Source: Bog-473 sp963828505 (GTDB lineage: Bacteria; Actinomycetota; Acidimicrobiia; Acidimicrobiales; RAAP-2). From it: a DNA stretch of 64,000 nt. The notes beneath the pieces were generated by a model. The model worked only from the letters and a program-made list of their open reading frames with translations, ran no database searches and had not been told where the DNA came from. The stretch covers positions 7,496-71,495 of the forward strand of contig CAWHFM010000022.1 of the NCBI GenBank assembly GCA_963828505.1, given 5' to 3'. A program made the translations under genes and the position numbers. Shown piece by piece: positions 26,123 to 35,190 of this stretch (its first letter is position 1; each line of letters opens with the position of its first letter).

Positions 26123-27168
26123 CGAACCGCCCTCGACTCGCTCGGACAATTCCTTTGAGCTGCCCACTGCATCTTTCGCCCGGTTCGGTCATTTGTCAAA
26201 TGTCTATGCAACTCGACAGTCGGGTTCATGGCGGATGGCGCGCGACATGTCGCCGACCGAGATCTGGCTGACATACAGGGCGAGAAGGACGGGGTGCTCG
26301 ATGCTGGGGCGGCGGCGAGCCCTGCGATGTGATCTCGTCCAGACCGGCCGCTGAGAACAGGCTGTGCGGTGGAGCCTTTCATCACTACAAAGGCCGGTCA
26401 CAGGGCGTGCGCGTTCGTCCAAGTTCTAGGTAGTCGGCCACCGACACGAAAAGCGGTTTGAGGTTGGGACCGATCGTGGTGACAGCCTTTGCTGTCGGTG
26501 ACGAAGATCTTGCAGACCCAGGACCTCCGCTGCGCGCAGCCCGCCGAGCGGCACTTTCCTGGCTCCGTCCTTGAACGACCGCGTGTGCCCTGGTCGATGA
26601 CCGTGTTTCTAATTCGGCGGGTTTCGCACGTCACTCAGCGCGTGGGGGCGTAATCGTCGAGTCCGAACAGGACCTAGAGGCAGGACCTAGAGACAGGACC
26701 TGGGTGAGGTCCATTTTCTGTGCGCATGCGCAACACCCGAAGGCGGCCTCACTCGCCGTGGTAGAGGAGCACCGACTCTTCGATTCGGCTCGGCTTGTGA
26801 GAGCGACACGCGCGCGCTCATCAGGATCTTGGGGAGGTGGAGAAGTGCCCTGCAAGCAAGCGCCTGGGTCGCCGGGTTGTCATCGGCTTGGCGTCCGGGT
26901 CGCGTTGCGCGCAGACGGGCACGGAAAGGGCTCGTCCGGCTCCACGTCCACCACTTGTGTGGCGCCCTCGGCCGCCGCCCGCTACCCCTGGTCGAGTTGG
27001 ACGACGTATCGCAACGCTACGAGACGTCTCTGTGGTACACGGACGGGCAACTCACCGGGTCGCGGCGATCGATGGCATTTCGGAGTGCTCGGCCAGCTGG
27101 CGTGAATCGATCTCTGTGACCTCTTGGGACTCGTAACCCTCCCGGGGGCGGGGTCCGAGCGGTCGACA
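26123..27168. other. Gene-poor stretch of about 1 kb
   Basis: No reading frame here has coding character or recognisable motifs. Short frames on both strands are full of rare combinations and stop codons. It contains a 13-bp tandem repeat at 26668-26701 and a small GACAGC/GCTGTC inverted repeat near 26475-26495. Some reverse-strand pieces (for example LALYVSQISVGDMSRAIRHE near 26220-26290) might be debris of a lost gene, but no family could be assigned. Confidence 0.55.
26668..26701. repeat. 13-bp tandem repeat, 2.6 copies
   Basis: CAGGACCTAGAGG, CAGGACCTAGAGA and a partial CAGGACCT follow one another directly. It lies in the gene-poor stretch; no function is suggested. Confidence 0.8.
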
Positions 27169-27212
27169 CAACCGGTGGCGGCGGGGAACCCCCATCCCGC
27201 CGCCACCGGTTG
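27169..27212 (-). terminator. Strong hairpin downstream of the liv operon
   Basis: Perfect 17-bp GC-rich arms (27169-27185 and 27196-27212; CAACCGGTGGCGGCGGG and its complement) enclose a 10-base loop. It begins 22 bases after the stop of the binding-protein gene. There is no T-run, as is common for actinobacterial hairpin terminators, so it could also act as a 3-prime mRNA stabiliser. Confidence 0.75.
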
Positions 27213-27234
27213 CGGCTCTAACGGACCGGACGAC

Positions 27235-28629
27235 TCACGCCGATGAGGACAGGCTCTTTGGCGGTGTCGATATCGGTCCGGTGTACTTGGCAATAGGTCC
27301 AGGTCCGGGGTTCGTGATGTACACCGGGCTGATCGGGACCGCGCCGGTCCAGTTGCCGGTCGGCGTCACAGCCGGCGGCGCCGAGCTTTCGAGCTTCACG
27401 ATCTCCTCGCCCTCGAAGCCGTAGTGCGAATCGCTCGAGTAGTTGAGGGGCACGAAACCGGGGGTCACGAAGCTCCTGCTGTCGTGGTTGATGGCATTCA
27501 TCAGGTCCTGCCGAGTCAGGTTCTTGCCAGCTTTCTCGAGCGCCTGGACGAACGTGTAGGCCAGGGCGACTCCGTACTGAGTGTTGCCGTCGAGGCCTGA
27601 CTTGGCCCACAGCGACGGCGCGTACTTCTCGAGCAGCTTCTTCTCCACCTGCACCCACTGGTTCGAGGTGTCCGACTCGGGCGCGAAGTATGCGTCCGTG
27701 ATGACCCCGTTCAGCAGACCGGCGGCCGCCGACACCTGGGCCGCGCTCGCGCCGCCCTTCTGGGCGAACGACGAGAGCAGCGGGCCGACGGTCGGCGGGT
27801 CCGCGCCCACGCTGTCGACTACGTACTGGGGAAAGTAATTGATGACCGCCGCGGGCAACATGGACAGAGCGGTGGCGGCCGGGATGGTGGCTAACACCAC
27901 GACCTGAGCACCAGCCGCCTTGAGCGCCGCCATCTGGTTCGACAGGGGACCGGAGAGCGTCGCTGCGTCGTATGTCTGCTGAGACACGACCGAGGACTTG
28001 GGGATCTCCATGTCCAGCCCCTTCACCATGTCTTGTCCGAACTCGTCGTCCTGGTACAGGTAGCCGATCTTCTTCCCCGAGAAGTTGGCCTTGATGTACG
28101 ACCCGAGGACCTTGCCGTCGATCGTGTAGGGCGGCTGCCAGCCCAAGCTGTAGGGATACTTCGAGTTGCTCCAGCAATTGCAGCCTGACTCGATGAACAG
28201 CTGTGGGACCTTCTGCTCGTTGAGGAAGGGTTGGACGGCCGACTGGGTGGGCGTTCCCAGCGATCCGATGTCGGCGAAGATGTTGTCCTGCAGGACGAGC
28301 TTGCGCGTCAGTTGCGCCGTGTTGGCCGGGTTGTACCCGTCATCGAGGTAGGTGTAGTGGATCTTCCGGCCGTAGACGCCGCCGTGCGCGTTGACGTAGT
28401 CGAAGACGGCGTTCATCGCCGGCGCAATCTCGTCGTAGCCGGGAGCGGCCGGTCCTGTCAGGGGCACGGTGGCGCCGATGGCAATGGACGACGATGTCAC
28501 CCCCGGCGTGCTCTCGGCCCCCGCTGGGGCGGAGAGCACGGTCACTCCCAACGCCAGACCGACCGCACTGGCGGCGACTGCTCTCCCCCAAAGCGCCGGC
28601 CCAACATGTCTCCTCGGTCCTAGTTGCAT
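27235..28629 (-). CDS. Branched-chain amino acid-type ABC transporter substrate-binding protein
   Basis: A 464-residue periplasmic-binding-protein type 1 (LivK-like). ATG 28629 is chosen because AAAGGAG sits 5-6 bases upstream; an ATG at 28656 lacks this. A Sec signal peptide is visible (RRHVGPALWGRAVAASAVGLALGVTVLSAPAGA). The mature part contains SIAIGATVPLTGPAAPGYDE, the usual ligand-lobe start, and GYLYQDDEFGQDMVKG. It is the last gene of the liv operon, 30 bases after livM. The ligand may be an amino acid, amide or small carboxylate. Confidence 0.9.
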   Translation of the reverse strand: MQLGPRRHVGPALWGRAVAASAVGLALGVTVLSAPAGAESTPGVTSSSIAIGATVPLTGPAAPGYDEIAPAMNAVFDYVNAHGGVYGRKIHYTYLDDGYNPANTAQLTRKLVLQDNIFADIGSLGTPTQSAVQPFLNEQKVPQLFIESGCNCWSNSKYPYSLGWQPPYTIDGKVLGSYIKANFSGKKIGYLYQDDEFGQDMVKGLDMEIPKSSVVSQQTYDAATLSGPLSNQMAALKAAGAQVVVLATIPAATALSMLPAAVINYFPQYVVDSVGADPPTVGPLLSSFAQKGGASAAQVSAAAGLLNGVITDAYFAPESDTSNQWVQVEKKLLEKYAPSLWAKSGLDGNTQYGVALAYTFVQALEKAGKNLTRQDLMNAINHDSRSFVTPGFVPLNYSSDSHYGFEGEEIVKLESSAPPAVTPTGNWTGAVPISPVYITNPGPGPIAKYTGPISTPPKSLSSSA

Positions 28630-28659
28630 TCTTACTCCTTTGCTCTCCAGTTTCATTGT

Positions 28660-29721
28660 TTAGTCACCCACAGAGGCTGGGAGGGGTCGGGCCGCCCCCC
28701 TCCGCCCCCTTCCCCGATAGCGCACCTGGCCCCACGCCCGGCGGAGACCACCCTGGATGCCGTCGGGCGCGGCGATCATGGCCACGATAAGCACCGCCCC
28801 GAAGATGATCGTGGCCAGGTAGGCGCTGACACCGTTGCCGAGGTTGAAGTCGGAAGACAGCGAGGTCGACCACTGCGGCATGTACACGAGGAGGATCCCT
28901 CCCCACACCATCCCGATCAGCGTCCCTGTTCCCCCGATCACCATGGCGGCCAAGAGCTGAATCGACAAGGTGAGCGGGAACTCCCCGGTGTTCACCACCC
29001 CGGTGGAGAGTGAGAGCAGCGCGCCGCCCAGGCCGGCACAGGCCGCGCTGATGGCGAAGGCCATCACCTTGGTGCGCGCCACGTGGATCCCGGCCAGTGA
29101 GGCCGCGATCTCGTCGTCCCGGACGGCACGGAATCCGCGTCCGTAGCGGCTGGTCAGGAGGTTGGCCACCAACACCATGACTATGAGCGCGGCGCCGATC
29201 TGGATCCAGGCCAGCCACTCCTCGGCTCCGAGGGATCCTGGCGCCGTCGGCACGCTCGTCGTCAGGCCCTGATCCCCGCCGAAGGTGGCGGGCCATTTGT
29301 CGGCGATCGAAGGAACCGCCAACGCAAAGAGCAAGGTCATTCCAGCCAGGTACGGTCCCTTCAACCTCGTTGCAGGCAAACCGATGACGACGCCGGCGGC
29401 TGCGGCCAACGCCGCGGCCGCCACCAACTCGAGGACGAAGTTGGTCGCGGTGTGGTTCATGAGCAAGCCCATGGTGTAGGCGCCTACAGCCATGAAGGCT
29501 CCGTTGCCCAGGGAGATCTGTCCGTTGACTCCGGTCAGCAAGCTCAGCCCGAGCAGCGCTACGACGTAGCAAGCGATCTCCCCCACCTCGTAGTCGTTGT
29601 AGGAGCTGAGCCGGCCCGTGACAACGTACAGCACCGCAGCGGCTACCAGCGCGACGAAGAGGTGCCGCACCATCGGCTGGCGTGGCACGTGCACCGTTCG
29701 GGCGATGTCCCGGCCAACCAC
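28660..29721 (-). CDS. livM: Branched-chain amino acid ABC transporter permease LivM
   Basis: A 353-residue permease with about ten hydrophobic segments. LSLLTGVNGQISLGNGAFMAVGAY is the LivM hallmark, and GRGFRAVRDDEIAASLAGIHVARTKVMAFAISA is the cytoplasmic loop that contacts the ATPases. GTG 29721 has GGAGGG 8 bases upstream and lies 3 bases after the livH stop. It forms the membrane pore with LivH. Confidence 0.93.
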   Translation of the reverse strand: MVGRDIARTVHVPRQPMVRHLFVALVAAAVLYVVTGRLSSYNDYEVGEIACYVVALLGLSLLTGVNGQISLGNGAFMAVGAYTMGLLMNHTATNFVLELVAAAALAAAAGVVIGLPATRLKGPYLAGMTLLFALAVPSIADKWPATFGGDQGLTTSVPTAPGSLGAEEWLAWIQIGAALIVMVLVANLLTSRYGRGFRAVRDDEIAASLAGIHVARTKVMAFAISAACAGLGGALLSLSTGVVNTGEFPLTLSIQLLAAMVIGGTGTLIGMVWGGILLVYMPQWSTSLSSDFNLGNGVSAYLATIIFGAVLIVAMIAAPDGIQGGLRRAWGQVRYRGRGRRGAARPLPASVGD

Positions 29722-29724
29722 TTC

Positions 29725-30603
29725 TCACACCCTCCGGGCCGGCGGGCGGGCGAAGATCCCTTCGGGCCGAGCCATCAGGGCGACCATCAGCAGGACGAGT
29801 GCGCCGAGCGGCTCCAGCCCGGAACCGAGGTACCCGCCCACGTAGGAGATGCACAAGCCCGAGATCAGCCCCCCGACCAGGGCGCCGACCGGGCTCTCGA
29901 GCCCACCGATCACCGCGGCGGTGAACCCGTACACCAGGATGAGGTCCATGTAATAGGGCCCGAACGAACTGGTCGGGGCGACCAGCAGGCCGGCCAAGGA
30001 TCCTGCGATGCCGGCGAGACCCCACCCCAGCGTGAGGAGCAATCCCACGCGGACCCCAAGCAGCCGGGCCGTCTCCCGGGCGAAGGCCGAGGCTCGCATC
30101 CGCAGCCCGAGGGCGGTGAAACGGAAAAGGACGAGCGTGGCGACCATCACCGCGAGGACGGTGCAGAGTATGAACAGATCGAAGTGTGAGAAGGAGATCG
30201 CGGTGGAGCCGACGCGGAGGCCGCTCTGAGAGAACGCGGCGGGAAAGCCACGGCTTGCGTTGCCGTAGATCGCACCAGCCAATCCTTCGAAGACGACCAG
30301 GAGCCCGATGGTGACGATGACCGGGTTCAGCTCGGACCTGCCGTGCAAGGGCCGGATGAGGATCCGTTCCGTCGCCGCTCCGATGGCGAACCCGATGATG
30401 AGGACGAGCAGGAAAGCCCACCAGTACCCAAGGCCGCGGCCGAGGAGGCTGAAGGCAATGAACGTGGTGAGCATCCCTGCCGCACCTTGGGCGAAGTTGA
30501 TGATCCGGGTCGCCCGGTAGATCAAGACGAGAGCGAGAGCCAGCAGCGCGTACACCATGCCATTTGCGACGCCATTGAGCGTGTAGTCGAAGAAAAGCGA
30601 CAC
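29725..30603 (-). CDS. livH: Branched-chain amino acid ABC transporter permease LivH
   Basis: A 292-residue permease: NGVANGMVYALLALALVLIYRATRIINFAQGA at the N-terminus is diagnostic of LivH, and FTALGLRMRASAFARETARLLGVRV is the ATPase-contact loop. GTG 30603 is 2 bases after the livF stop, so translation is coupled. Confidence 0.93.
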   Translation of the reverse strand: MSLFFDYTLNGVANGMVYALLALALVLIYRATRIINFAQGAAGMLTTFIAFSLLGRGLGYWWAFLLVLIIGFAIGAATERILIRPLHGRSELNPVIVTIGLLVVFEGLAGAIYGNASRGFPAAFSQSGLRVGSTAISFSHFDLFILCTVLAVMVATLVLFRFTALGLRMRASAFARETARLLGVRVGLLLTLGWGLAGIAGSLAGLLVAPTSSFGPYYMDLILVYGFTAAVIGGLESPVGALVGGLISGLCISYVGGYLGSGLEPLGALVLLMVALMARPEGIFARPPARRV

Positions 30604-30605
30604 GC

Positions 30606-31313
30606 TCAGAAGCCCAGATAGTGGTGACGCAGGGCATCGTCGCCCGCGATCGCGTCAGCCGTGTCCGACACGACAACCTGTCCCAAGTTCAAGATCACGG
30701 CGCGGTGCGACACCGACAACGCGCTGCGGGCGTTCTGCTCCACCAGCACGACCGTGAGGTCCTTGTGCGCAGTCTGTTCCAGGAGGATCCCCATGAGCTG
30801 CGCAGTGACCATCGGGGCGAGGCCAAGACTCGGCTCGTCGAGAAGGAGGAGGCGGGGCCTCGAGATGAGCGCCCGCCCGAGGACGAGCATCTGGCGTTCA
30901 CCGCCGCTCAGCGTGGAGGCGCTCCGTCGGCGAAAACCTTCGAGCCTCGGGAAGAGCTCGAAGGTCTGGTCGATGGCGCGCTGGCGCTCCCGCTTGTGTA
31001 GGCACCAAAGCGTCGCCAAGCGGAGGTTCTCCTCGACGCTCAGCTCCTCGATGACCCCTCGTCCCTCGGGGACGTGCGAGACGCCCATGCGGGCGATCGA
31101 CTCGACGGCGCGGCCGAGGAGCGGATCCCCATCGAATCGGACCGAGCCGCTCCGGGGTCTGACGAGTCCCGAGATCGCCCGAAGAAGGGTGGTCTTGCCG
31201 GCACCGTTCGCTCCCAGGACGGCTGTGATCTCACCCGGCGCAGCCTCGAAGGAGACGGACCGCAACGCCTCGACCGCGCCGTAGGAGACGCTGAGCTGCT
31301 CGACCTCAAGCAT
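30606..31313 (-). CDS. livF: Branched-chain amino acid ABC transporter ATP-binding protein LivF
   Basis: A 235-residue ATPase. Walker A is GANGAGKTT, signature LSGGERQM, Walker B LLLLDEPSLGLAP. ATG 31313 starts the conserved MLEVEQLSVSYGAVEAL and overlaps the livG end by 8 bases; the frame is open further upstream inside livG but this is not coding. It pairs with LivG to power LivHM. Confidence 0.94.
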   Translation of the reverse strand: MLEVEQLSVSYGAVEALRSVSFEAAPGEITAVLGANGAGKTTLLRAISGLVRPRSGSVRFDGDPLLGRAVESIARMGVSHVPEGRGVIEELSVEENLRLATLWCLHKRERQRAIDQTFELFPRLEGFRRRSASTLSGGERQMLVLGRALISRPRLLLLDEPSLGLAPMVTAQLMGILLEQTAHKDLTVVLVEQNARSALSVSHRAVILNLGQVVVSDTADAIAGDDALRHHYLGF

Positions 31314-32157
31314 CGATGCCGCCCGGGAGCTCGTTGTGTACCCGGGGAACTTCGTCCCCCAGGTAGGCGGTAGCAACTTCGGGATTGGCGCGGATCTGGG
31401 CCGGTGTGCCCTCGGCGATCACCTGCCCGAAGTTGAGGACGACGATGCGGTCGCAGACCGACATCACGAGGTCCATGTGGTGCTCGACCAGGATCACGGA
31501 CATGCGCGTCGTGAGGACGTGCAACAGATCGCCAAGGGCGTTCATGTCGGACTCGGAGAGCCCGCTGGCCGGTTCGTCGAGCATCAGCAGGTGGGGTTCT
31601 GCCATCAGCGCGCGGGCGAGTGCCGTCCTCTTCCGCATGCCGTAGGGGAGTGTCCGGGGATACTGCTCGGCGAAGGCGCCGGCACCGAGTTCGGTGAGGA
31701 CCTCCCTCGCCCGGACGCGCGTCCGGCGTTCCTCTCGGCTCGAGCGCCACAGACCGAGAAGCGAGGACGCGAGGTCACTCCGCAACACCGGCTCGGCGCC
31801 GAGCTCCACGTTCTCGAGCGCGGTCAACCCGGCACAGAGCCCGACACCTTGTAGGGTCCGAGCGATCCCGAGCCGGGCCAGGTCATGCGGGTGGTGGCGG
31901 CGCAGAGTCCTGCCCCGGTAGACGATCGAGCCCCGGTCTGGGTGGACGAAGCCGCTGATGACGTTGAAGAGCGTCGTCTTGCCGGCGCCATTCGGGCCGA
32001 TGACGCCGACGATCTCTCCGGGGTTGACCGACAACGACACCTCGTCGAGCGCGAGCAGTCCGCCGAAGCCGATGCTGACTTGGTCGACCTGCAGCACCGG
32101 ACCTTCGGTATGAGGGCCGGCCTGGCCCACCGCGGGCGTCGCTGCCCCGAGCGTCAC
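31306..32157 (-). CDS. livG: Branched-chain amino acid ABC transporter ATP-binding protein LivG
   Basis: A 283-residue ATPase and first gene of the operon. Walker A GPNGAGKTTLFNVISGF, the LivG-type segment GIARTLQGVGLCAGLTALENV, a slightly unusual signature LPYGMRKR, Walker B LLMLDEPASGLSESD, and VILVEHHMDLVMSVCDRIVVLNFG. The GTG start at 32157 has GGGAG close upstream. The roughly 290 bases before it contain no gene and must hold the operon promoter. Confidence 0.93.
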   Translation of the reverse strand: MTLGAATPAVGQAGPHTEGPVLQVDQVSIGFGGLLALDEVSLSVNPGEIVGVIGPNGAGKTTLFNVISGFVHPDRGSIVYRGRTLRRHHPHDLARLGIARTLQGVGLCAGLTALENVELGAEPVLRSDLASSLLGLWRSSREERRTRVRAREVLTELGAGAFAEQYPRTLPYGMRKRTALARALMAEPHLLMLDEPASGLSESDMNALGDLLHVLTTRMSVILVEHHMDLVMSVCDRIVVLNFGQVIAEGTPAQIRANPEVATAYLGDEVPRVHNELPGGIDA

Positions 32158-32411
32158 GCTCCCGAGCCCCCCTGCATCGGCAGGGACGCTACCGCTTCGT
32201 TACGGACGGTGGAAGGAGATTCAACCCTCGAGCGCACGAGGTGCACCCTCCTGAAATCGACCCCAAAGTTGGCGCAAAGATGCTCCACTGGTTCAGGCGC
32301 AGTCGAAACTCGCAAGTGGCGTCGAACTCTGTCGGGCGCCGCCAACTGCCTCATCCACCCCCGCTGCAGGCGGGCGAATCCCTGCATAACGCGTGAAAAT
32401 GCTAAATCCGA

Positions 32412-32446
32412 TTGACTTAGTCAGGTTTGTCCAATACCATCACCAC
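32412..32446 (+). promoter_or_regulatory. Leaderless promoter with palindrome over the -35 box
   Basis: TTGACT (32412-32417), a 17-base spacer and TACCAT (32435-32440) form a good vegetative promoter. Transcription should start at about 32447, which is the A of the ATG, so the mRNA would be leaderless. TGACT-T-AGTCA (32413-32423) is an 11-bp inverted repeat covering the -35 box, a likely repressor site. Confidence 0.6.
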
Positions 32447-33022
32447 ATGGTCATCGCCGCCACGCCCCGTGACCGAACGGGACGCGCTCGGTTCGCACGT
32501 CCCGCGGACCCCGACTCGCCCGTTGAGGTCGACCCGGTGGTCCTGGCGAGGCGCATGGCCGCTGCGGTTCGCTGGTCCGAGCCCGTCACGAGCTCGGTCC
32601 GCAGCTGGGCGCTTCTGGCGCGTTCGCCGGAATACGACGCCTGGCTGATCGCTTGGCCGGTGGGTGGCACCGTCGAGCTCCACGACCACGGCTGCTCTCG
32701 AGGCGCGTTCACCGTCATCAGGGGAGCCCTTGTGGAGACCGCCCCGTTGCGCGACGACGGCGGCGATCTGACGCTCGTGCGCAAAGAAGTGCGGGCGGGT
32801 GCGACGCTCGCCTTCGACGCAGGACGAGTACACGATGTCTCGAACGAGGGAACGCGAGCAGCATTGAGTCTGCACGTTTACAGTCCCGCGCTCACGACCA
32901 TGGCCTCCTACGAGATCGATGGAGGACGCCTTGTCCGGGGTGACGTCCGTTGGGTGGCCGACCACAGCGATAGAAGTTCAAACGGGTGCATCGTCACCGC
33001 GGAGACCGAGGAGGTCCGATAA
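32447..33022 (+). CDS. Cysteine dioxygenase type I-like cupin protein
   Basis: 191 residues. Cupin iron ligands are visible as His79 and His81 (ELHDHGCSRGAF) and His129 (GRVHDVSNEG), with SLHVYSPALTTMASYE at the end of the barrel, as in bacterial cysteine dioxygenases. These use O2 to convert cysteine (or a related thiol such as 3-mercaptopropionate) to the sulfinate. It is followed after 2 bases by a rhodanese, which supports a thiol/sulfur-oxidation role. Confidence 0.82.
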   Translation: MVIAATPRDRTGRARFARPADPDSPVEVDPVVLARRMAAAVRWSEPVTSSVRSWALLARSPEYDAWLIAWPVGGTVELHDHGCSRGAFTVIRGALVETAPLRDDGGDLTLVRKEVRAGATLAFDAGRVHDVSNEGTRAALSLHVYSPALTTMASYEIDGGRLVRGDVRWVADHSDRSSNGCIVTAETEEVR

Positions 33023-33024
33023 CC

Positions 33025-33501
33025 ATGGCTGTCCATTCGTCCGAGGAGATCCTCGCCGCGGCGCGGCACCAGATCGAGCGGGTCGAGCCGTACGAGCTTG
33101 AGGCTTGTGTCGCTTCAGGAGCACTGGTGATCGACATCAGGCCCGAGCGGCAGCGCAAGATCGAGGGGGAGCTCAAGTGCGCGGTCGTGGTCGAACGCAA
33201 CGTGCTCGAATGGCGGTTCGATCTGCTCGGCGGCCACGCTCTGCCCGAGATCCTCGGCTACGACCAGCAGGTCGTGGTCGTGTGCTCCGAAGGTTATGCA
33301 TCGACCCTCGCCGCCGCCTCCCTGCGTGCGCTGGGCTACGGCAGGGCGTCGGACTTGGCCGGCGGGTACCGGGCCTGGCGCACTTGGCGGGGCGAAGCCG
33401 TCCGGCCGTGCCCGCCGCTCTCGCTGGGGCGGGCACGCTACGGCACCTACCTGCGTCGCGTAGCCCGTCCGGTCGCAGCCATGGCCCGGACGGGGGCGTA
33501 G
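33025..33501 (+). CDS. Rhodanese-like sulfurtransferase
   Basis: 158 residues with one rhodanese domain: LVIDIRPERQRKIEG (residues 33-47) and the active-site loop VVVVCSEGYAST with Cys87. The extended loop (CSEGYAST) and GYGRASDLAGGYRAWRTW are typical of single-domain rhodaneses next to cysteine dioxygenase genes. ATG 33025 follows the dioxygenase stop by 2 bases, with GAGGAGGTCC upstream. It probably handles sulfane or sulfite sulfur released in thiol degradation. Confidence 0.88.
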   Translation: MAVHSSEEILAAARHQIERVEPYELEACVASGALVIDIRPERQRKIEGELKCAVVVERNVLEWRFDLLGGHALPEILGYDQQVVVVCSEGYASTLAAASLRALGYGRASDLAGGYRAWRTWRGEAVRPCPPLSLGRARYGTYLRRVARPVAAMARTGA

Positions 33502-33547
33502 CGGACAGGGCTGGCGGCGAGTCGGTCCGCCGCCGTGCCTCTACCGG

Positions 33548-34198
33548 TCACCGCGTGAAGCGACCGGCAGAGCCGCCATGCAGACGACCGTGGGGCACCC
33601 GCCGACCGCAGATCACGAGGGCGAGGACCTGCGCCGGGCCGCTGAGCAGGTCTCCCGAACCGAGGGACCATTCGATGTCGTCTGCCCGCAATTCGATGCC
33701 CGTCAGGTCGACGCCAAACAGGTTCGGTCCTGCTGGTGGGCCCACGGACCGCAGCACCCGAACGATCCGATCAGCCGGCACGGTGCGCTCGGAACCGAGC
33801 GCTTCGGTGACGTCGAGCCCGTGAATCACGCAGTGGGTCAGCGCACCTTCGACCCCGCCGCCGGGCGGCTGCCACTCGCGCAGGACCTGGGAGCGCAGAC
33901 CCGCGACGAGCGTCGACTCGGGCAAGCCGCCGTCCCTGGCGGCGAGTGTGTCCGAAAGCCGCGTGAAGTCGCCACCGGCGGCCTCTAGCTCCGCCATGAA
34001 TGCGTCGGCGGAGTAGCGCGCCGGCATCGTCATGTGCGCCACGACTTCACGAGTCCGCCAGCCCTCGCACAACGACGCGGCATCCCAGACCTCAGGTGGC
34101 GAACCATCGAGCAGGTCGGCCAGATGGAGGAGCTCCCCTTCCACATCCGGGTCGGCGGTCGCGGCGCTCTCTACTGCAGTAGTTATGTCGGTGACCAT
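33548..34198 (-). CDS. DinB/maleylpyruvate-isomerase-like (mycothiol-dependent type) protein
   Basis: 216 residues from ATG 34198 (GAGGAG 9 bases upstream); ATG 34219 is an alternative that adds 7. LCEGWRTREVVAHM and GALTHCVIHGLDVTEALG are the helix-bundle motifs that carry metal ligands in mycothiol-dependent maleylpyruvate isomerase-type proteins. It lies downstream of an AHSA1 protein and ArsR on the same strand, 43 bases after the former. The exact reaction is unknown. Confidence 0.8.
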   Translation of the reverse strand: MVTDITTAVESAATADPDVEGELLHLADLLDGSPPEVWDAASLCEGWRTREVVAHMTMPARYSADAFMAELEAAGGDFTRLSDTLAARDGGLPESTLVAGLRSQVLREWQPPGGGVEGALTHCVIHGLDVTEALGSERTVPADRIVRVLRSVGPPAGPNLFGVDLTGIELRADDIEWSLGSGDLLSGPAQVLALVICGRRVPHGRLHGGSAGRFTR

Positions 34199-34241
34199 CG
34201 TCGCGTGCTCCTCTCGCATCCCGCTCCACTACGCCGCGCCT

Positions 34242-34727
34242 TCATGTTCCTGTATCCAAGAGTTCGCTGAGATAGGCCGCGAAGCAGTCGAGCGAACTCG
34301 AGAAGCCCTTCTGCGCCTCATCGGATGTGAAGGGCGCCGGTACGTCGAACTGGTGGATGCGGACCTCGGTTCGGTCATCTCCGAGCTCGACGAACTCGGA
34401 GATGACCCGTATGCCGGTGAGGTCCTCGGTCCACGAGAGCAGTTCTGGTGGTCTCACCTCGTCGTACACGGCCCGCATCAGGAACTCGCTCCCGTCCGCG
34501 TCGTTCACCATGACCGTCTCGAAAACGCCTCCACGGCGTGCGTCGACCGTGATGCGCTCGAGTGGCGTGCTCACGCCGGTGGGTCCCCAGAAGTGGGTCA
34601 GGTGCTCGGGCTCGGTCATGCAGCGGAAGACGAGCTCCCGTGGGGCATCGAAGATCCTGGTGAACCACAACTCGCTCGGCTCTTTCATTGTCCCGGTCCG
34701 GGTCGTGTCGTCTGTCATGGTGCTCAC
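34242..34727 (-). CDS. AHSA1/SRPBCC domain protein
   Basis: 161 residues. LWFTRIFDAPRELVFRCMTEPEHLTHFWGP is the signature start of AHSA1-type SRPBCC proteins, and LLSWTEDLTGIRVISEFVELGDDRTEVRI completes the sheet. GTG 34727 overlaps the ArsR stop as GTGA, the common ArsR-AHSA1 arrangement. It probably binds a small ligand; function unknown. Confidence 0.88.
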   Translation of the reverse strand: MSTMTDDTTRTGTMKEPSELWFTRIFDAPRELVFRCMTEPEHLTHFWGPTGVSTPLERITVDARRGGVFETVMVNDADGSEFLMRAVYDEVRPPELLSWTEDLTGIRVISEFVELGDDRTEVRIHQFDVPAPFTSDEAQKGFSSSLDCFAAYLSELLDTGT

Positions 34728-35185
34728 TCTCCTCCTTGGCGGACGGTGTTCTTCCTTGCTCCTTCTTGGCCGGGCTCGGATTCCAACTCGGGGTCAAGGC
34801 GGCCTGCGCTCCGCCCGGCGGCGCCGCTTGTCTCCCCGCTCGGGCCTGACCTCTTGCGCTCGAGCACGCTCCGCAGGTGCGTGTCGAGCTTCTCGAAGCG
34901 CTCCTCCCATAGGCGCCGGCGCGTCTCGATCCAGTCGACGGCGGCATCGAGCGTGTCCGTCTCCAGGTGGCAGGGGCGGAACTGAGCGTCACGGCCCCGC
35001 GAGATGAGACCGCTGCGCTCGAGCACCTTGAGGTGCTTGGAGACTCCCGGCAGCGAAATCGCGAAGGGCGCGGCGAGCTCGCTCACCGTGGCGTCGCCCT
35101 GGGCGAGCCGGCTCACGATGGCCCGGCGCGTGGGGTCAGCGAGTGCCGCAAACGCCGCATCGAGCTGCTCCTCGGCCATTCGCAT
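34724..35185 (-). CDS. ArsR family transcriptional regulator
   Basis: 153 residues. The winged helix is LDAAFAALADPTRRAIVSRLAQGDATVSELAAPFAISLPGVSKHLKVLERSGLI. No metal-binding cysteines are present. The C-terminal 40 residues are low-complexity. It is first in the ArsR-AHSA1-DinB set and has a clear inverted repeat immediately upstream. Such regulators usually repress their own operon. Confidence 0.9.
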   Translation of the reverse strand: MRMAEEQLDAAFAALADPTRRAIVSRLAQGDATVSELAAPFAISLPGVSKHLKVLERSGLISRGRDAQFRPCHLETDTLDAAVDWIETRRRLWEERFEKLDTHLRSVLERKRSGPSGETSGAAGRSAGRLDPELESEPGQEGARKNTVRQGGE

Positions 35186-35190
35186 CCAAG

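Noticed and set aside
26204..26422. Possible transposase fragment in the gene-poor stretch
   Set aside because: Only a vague resemblance (LALYVSQISVGDMSRAI) and no catalytic motif or element ends; not enough for a call.
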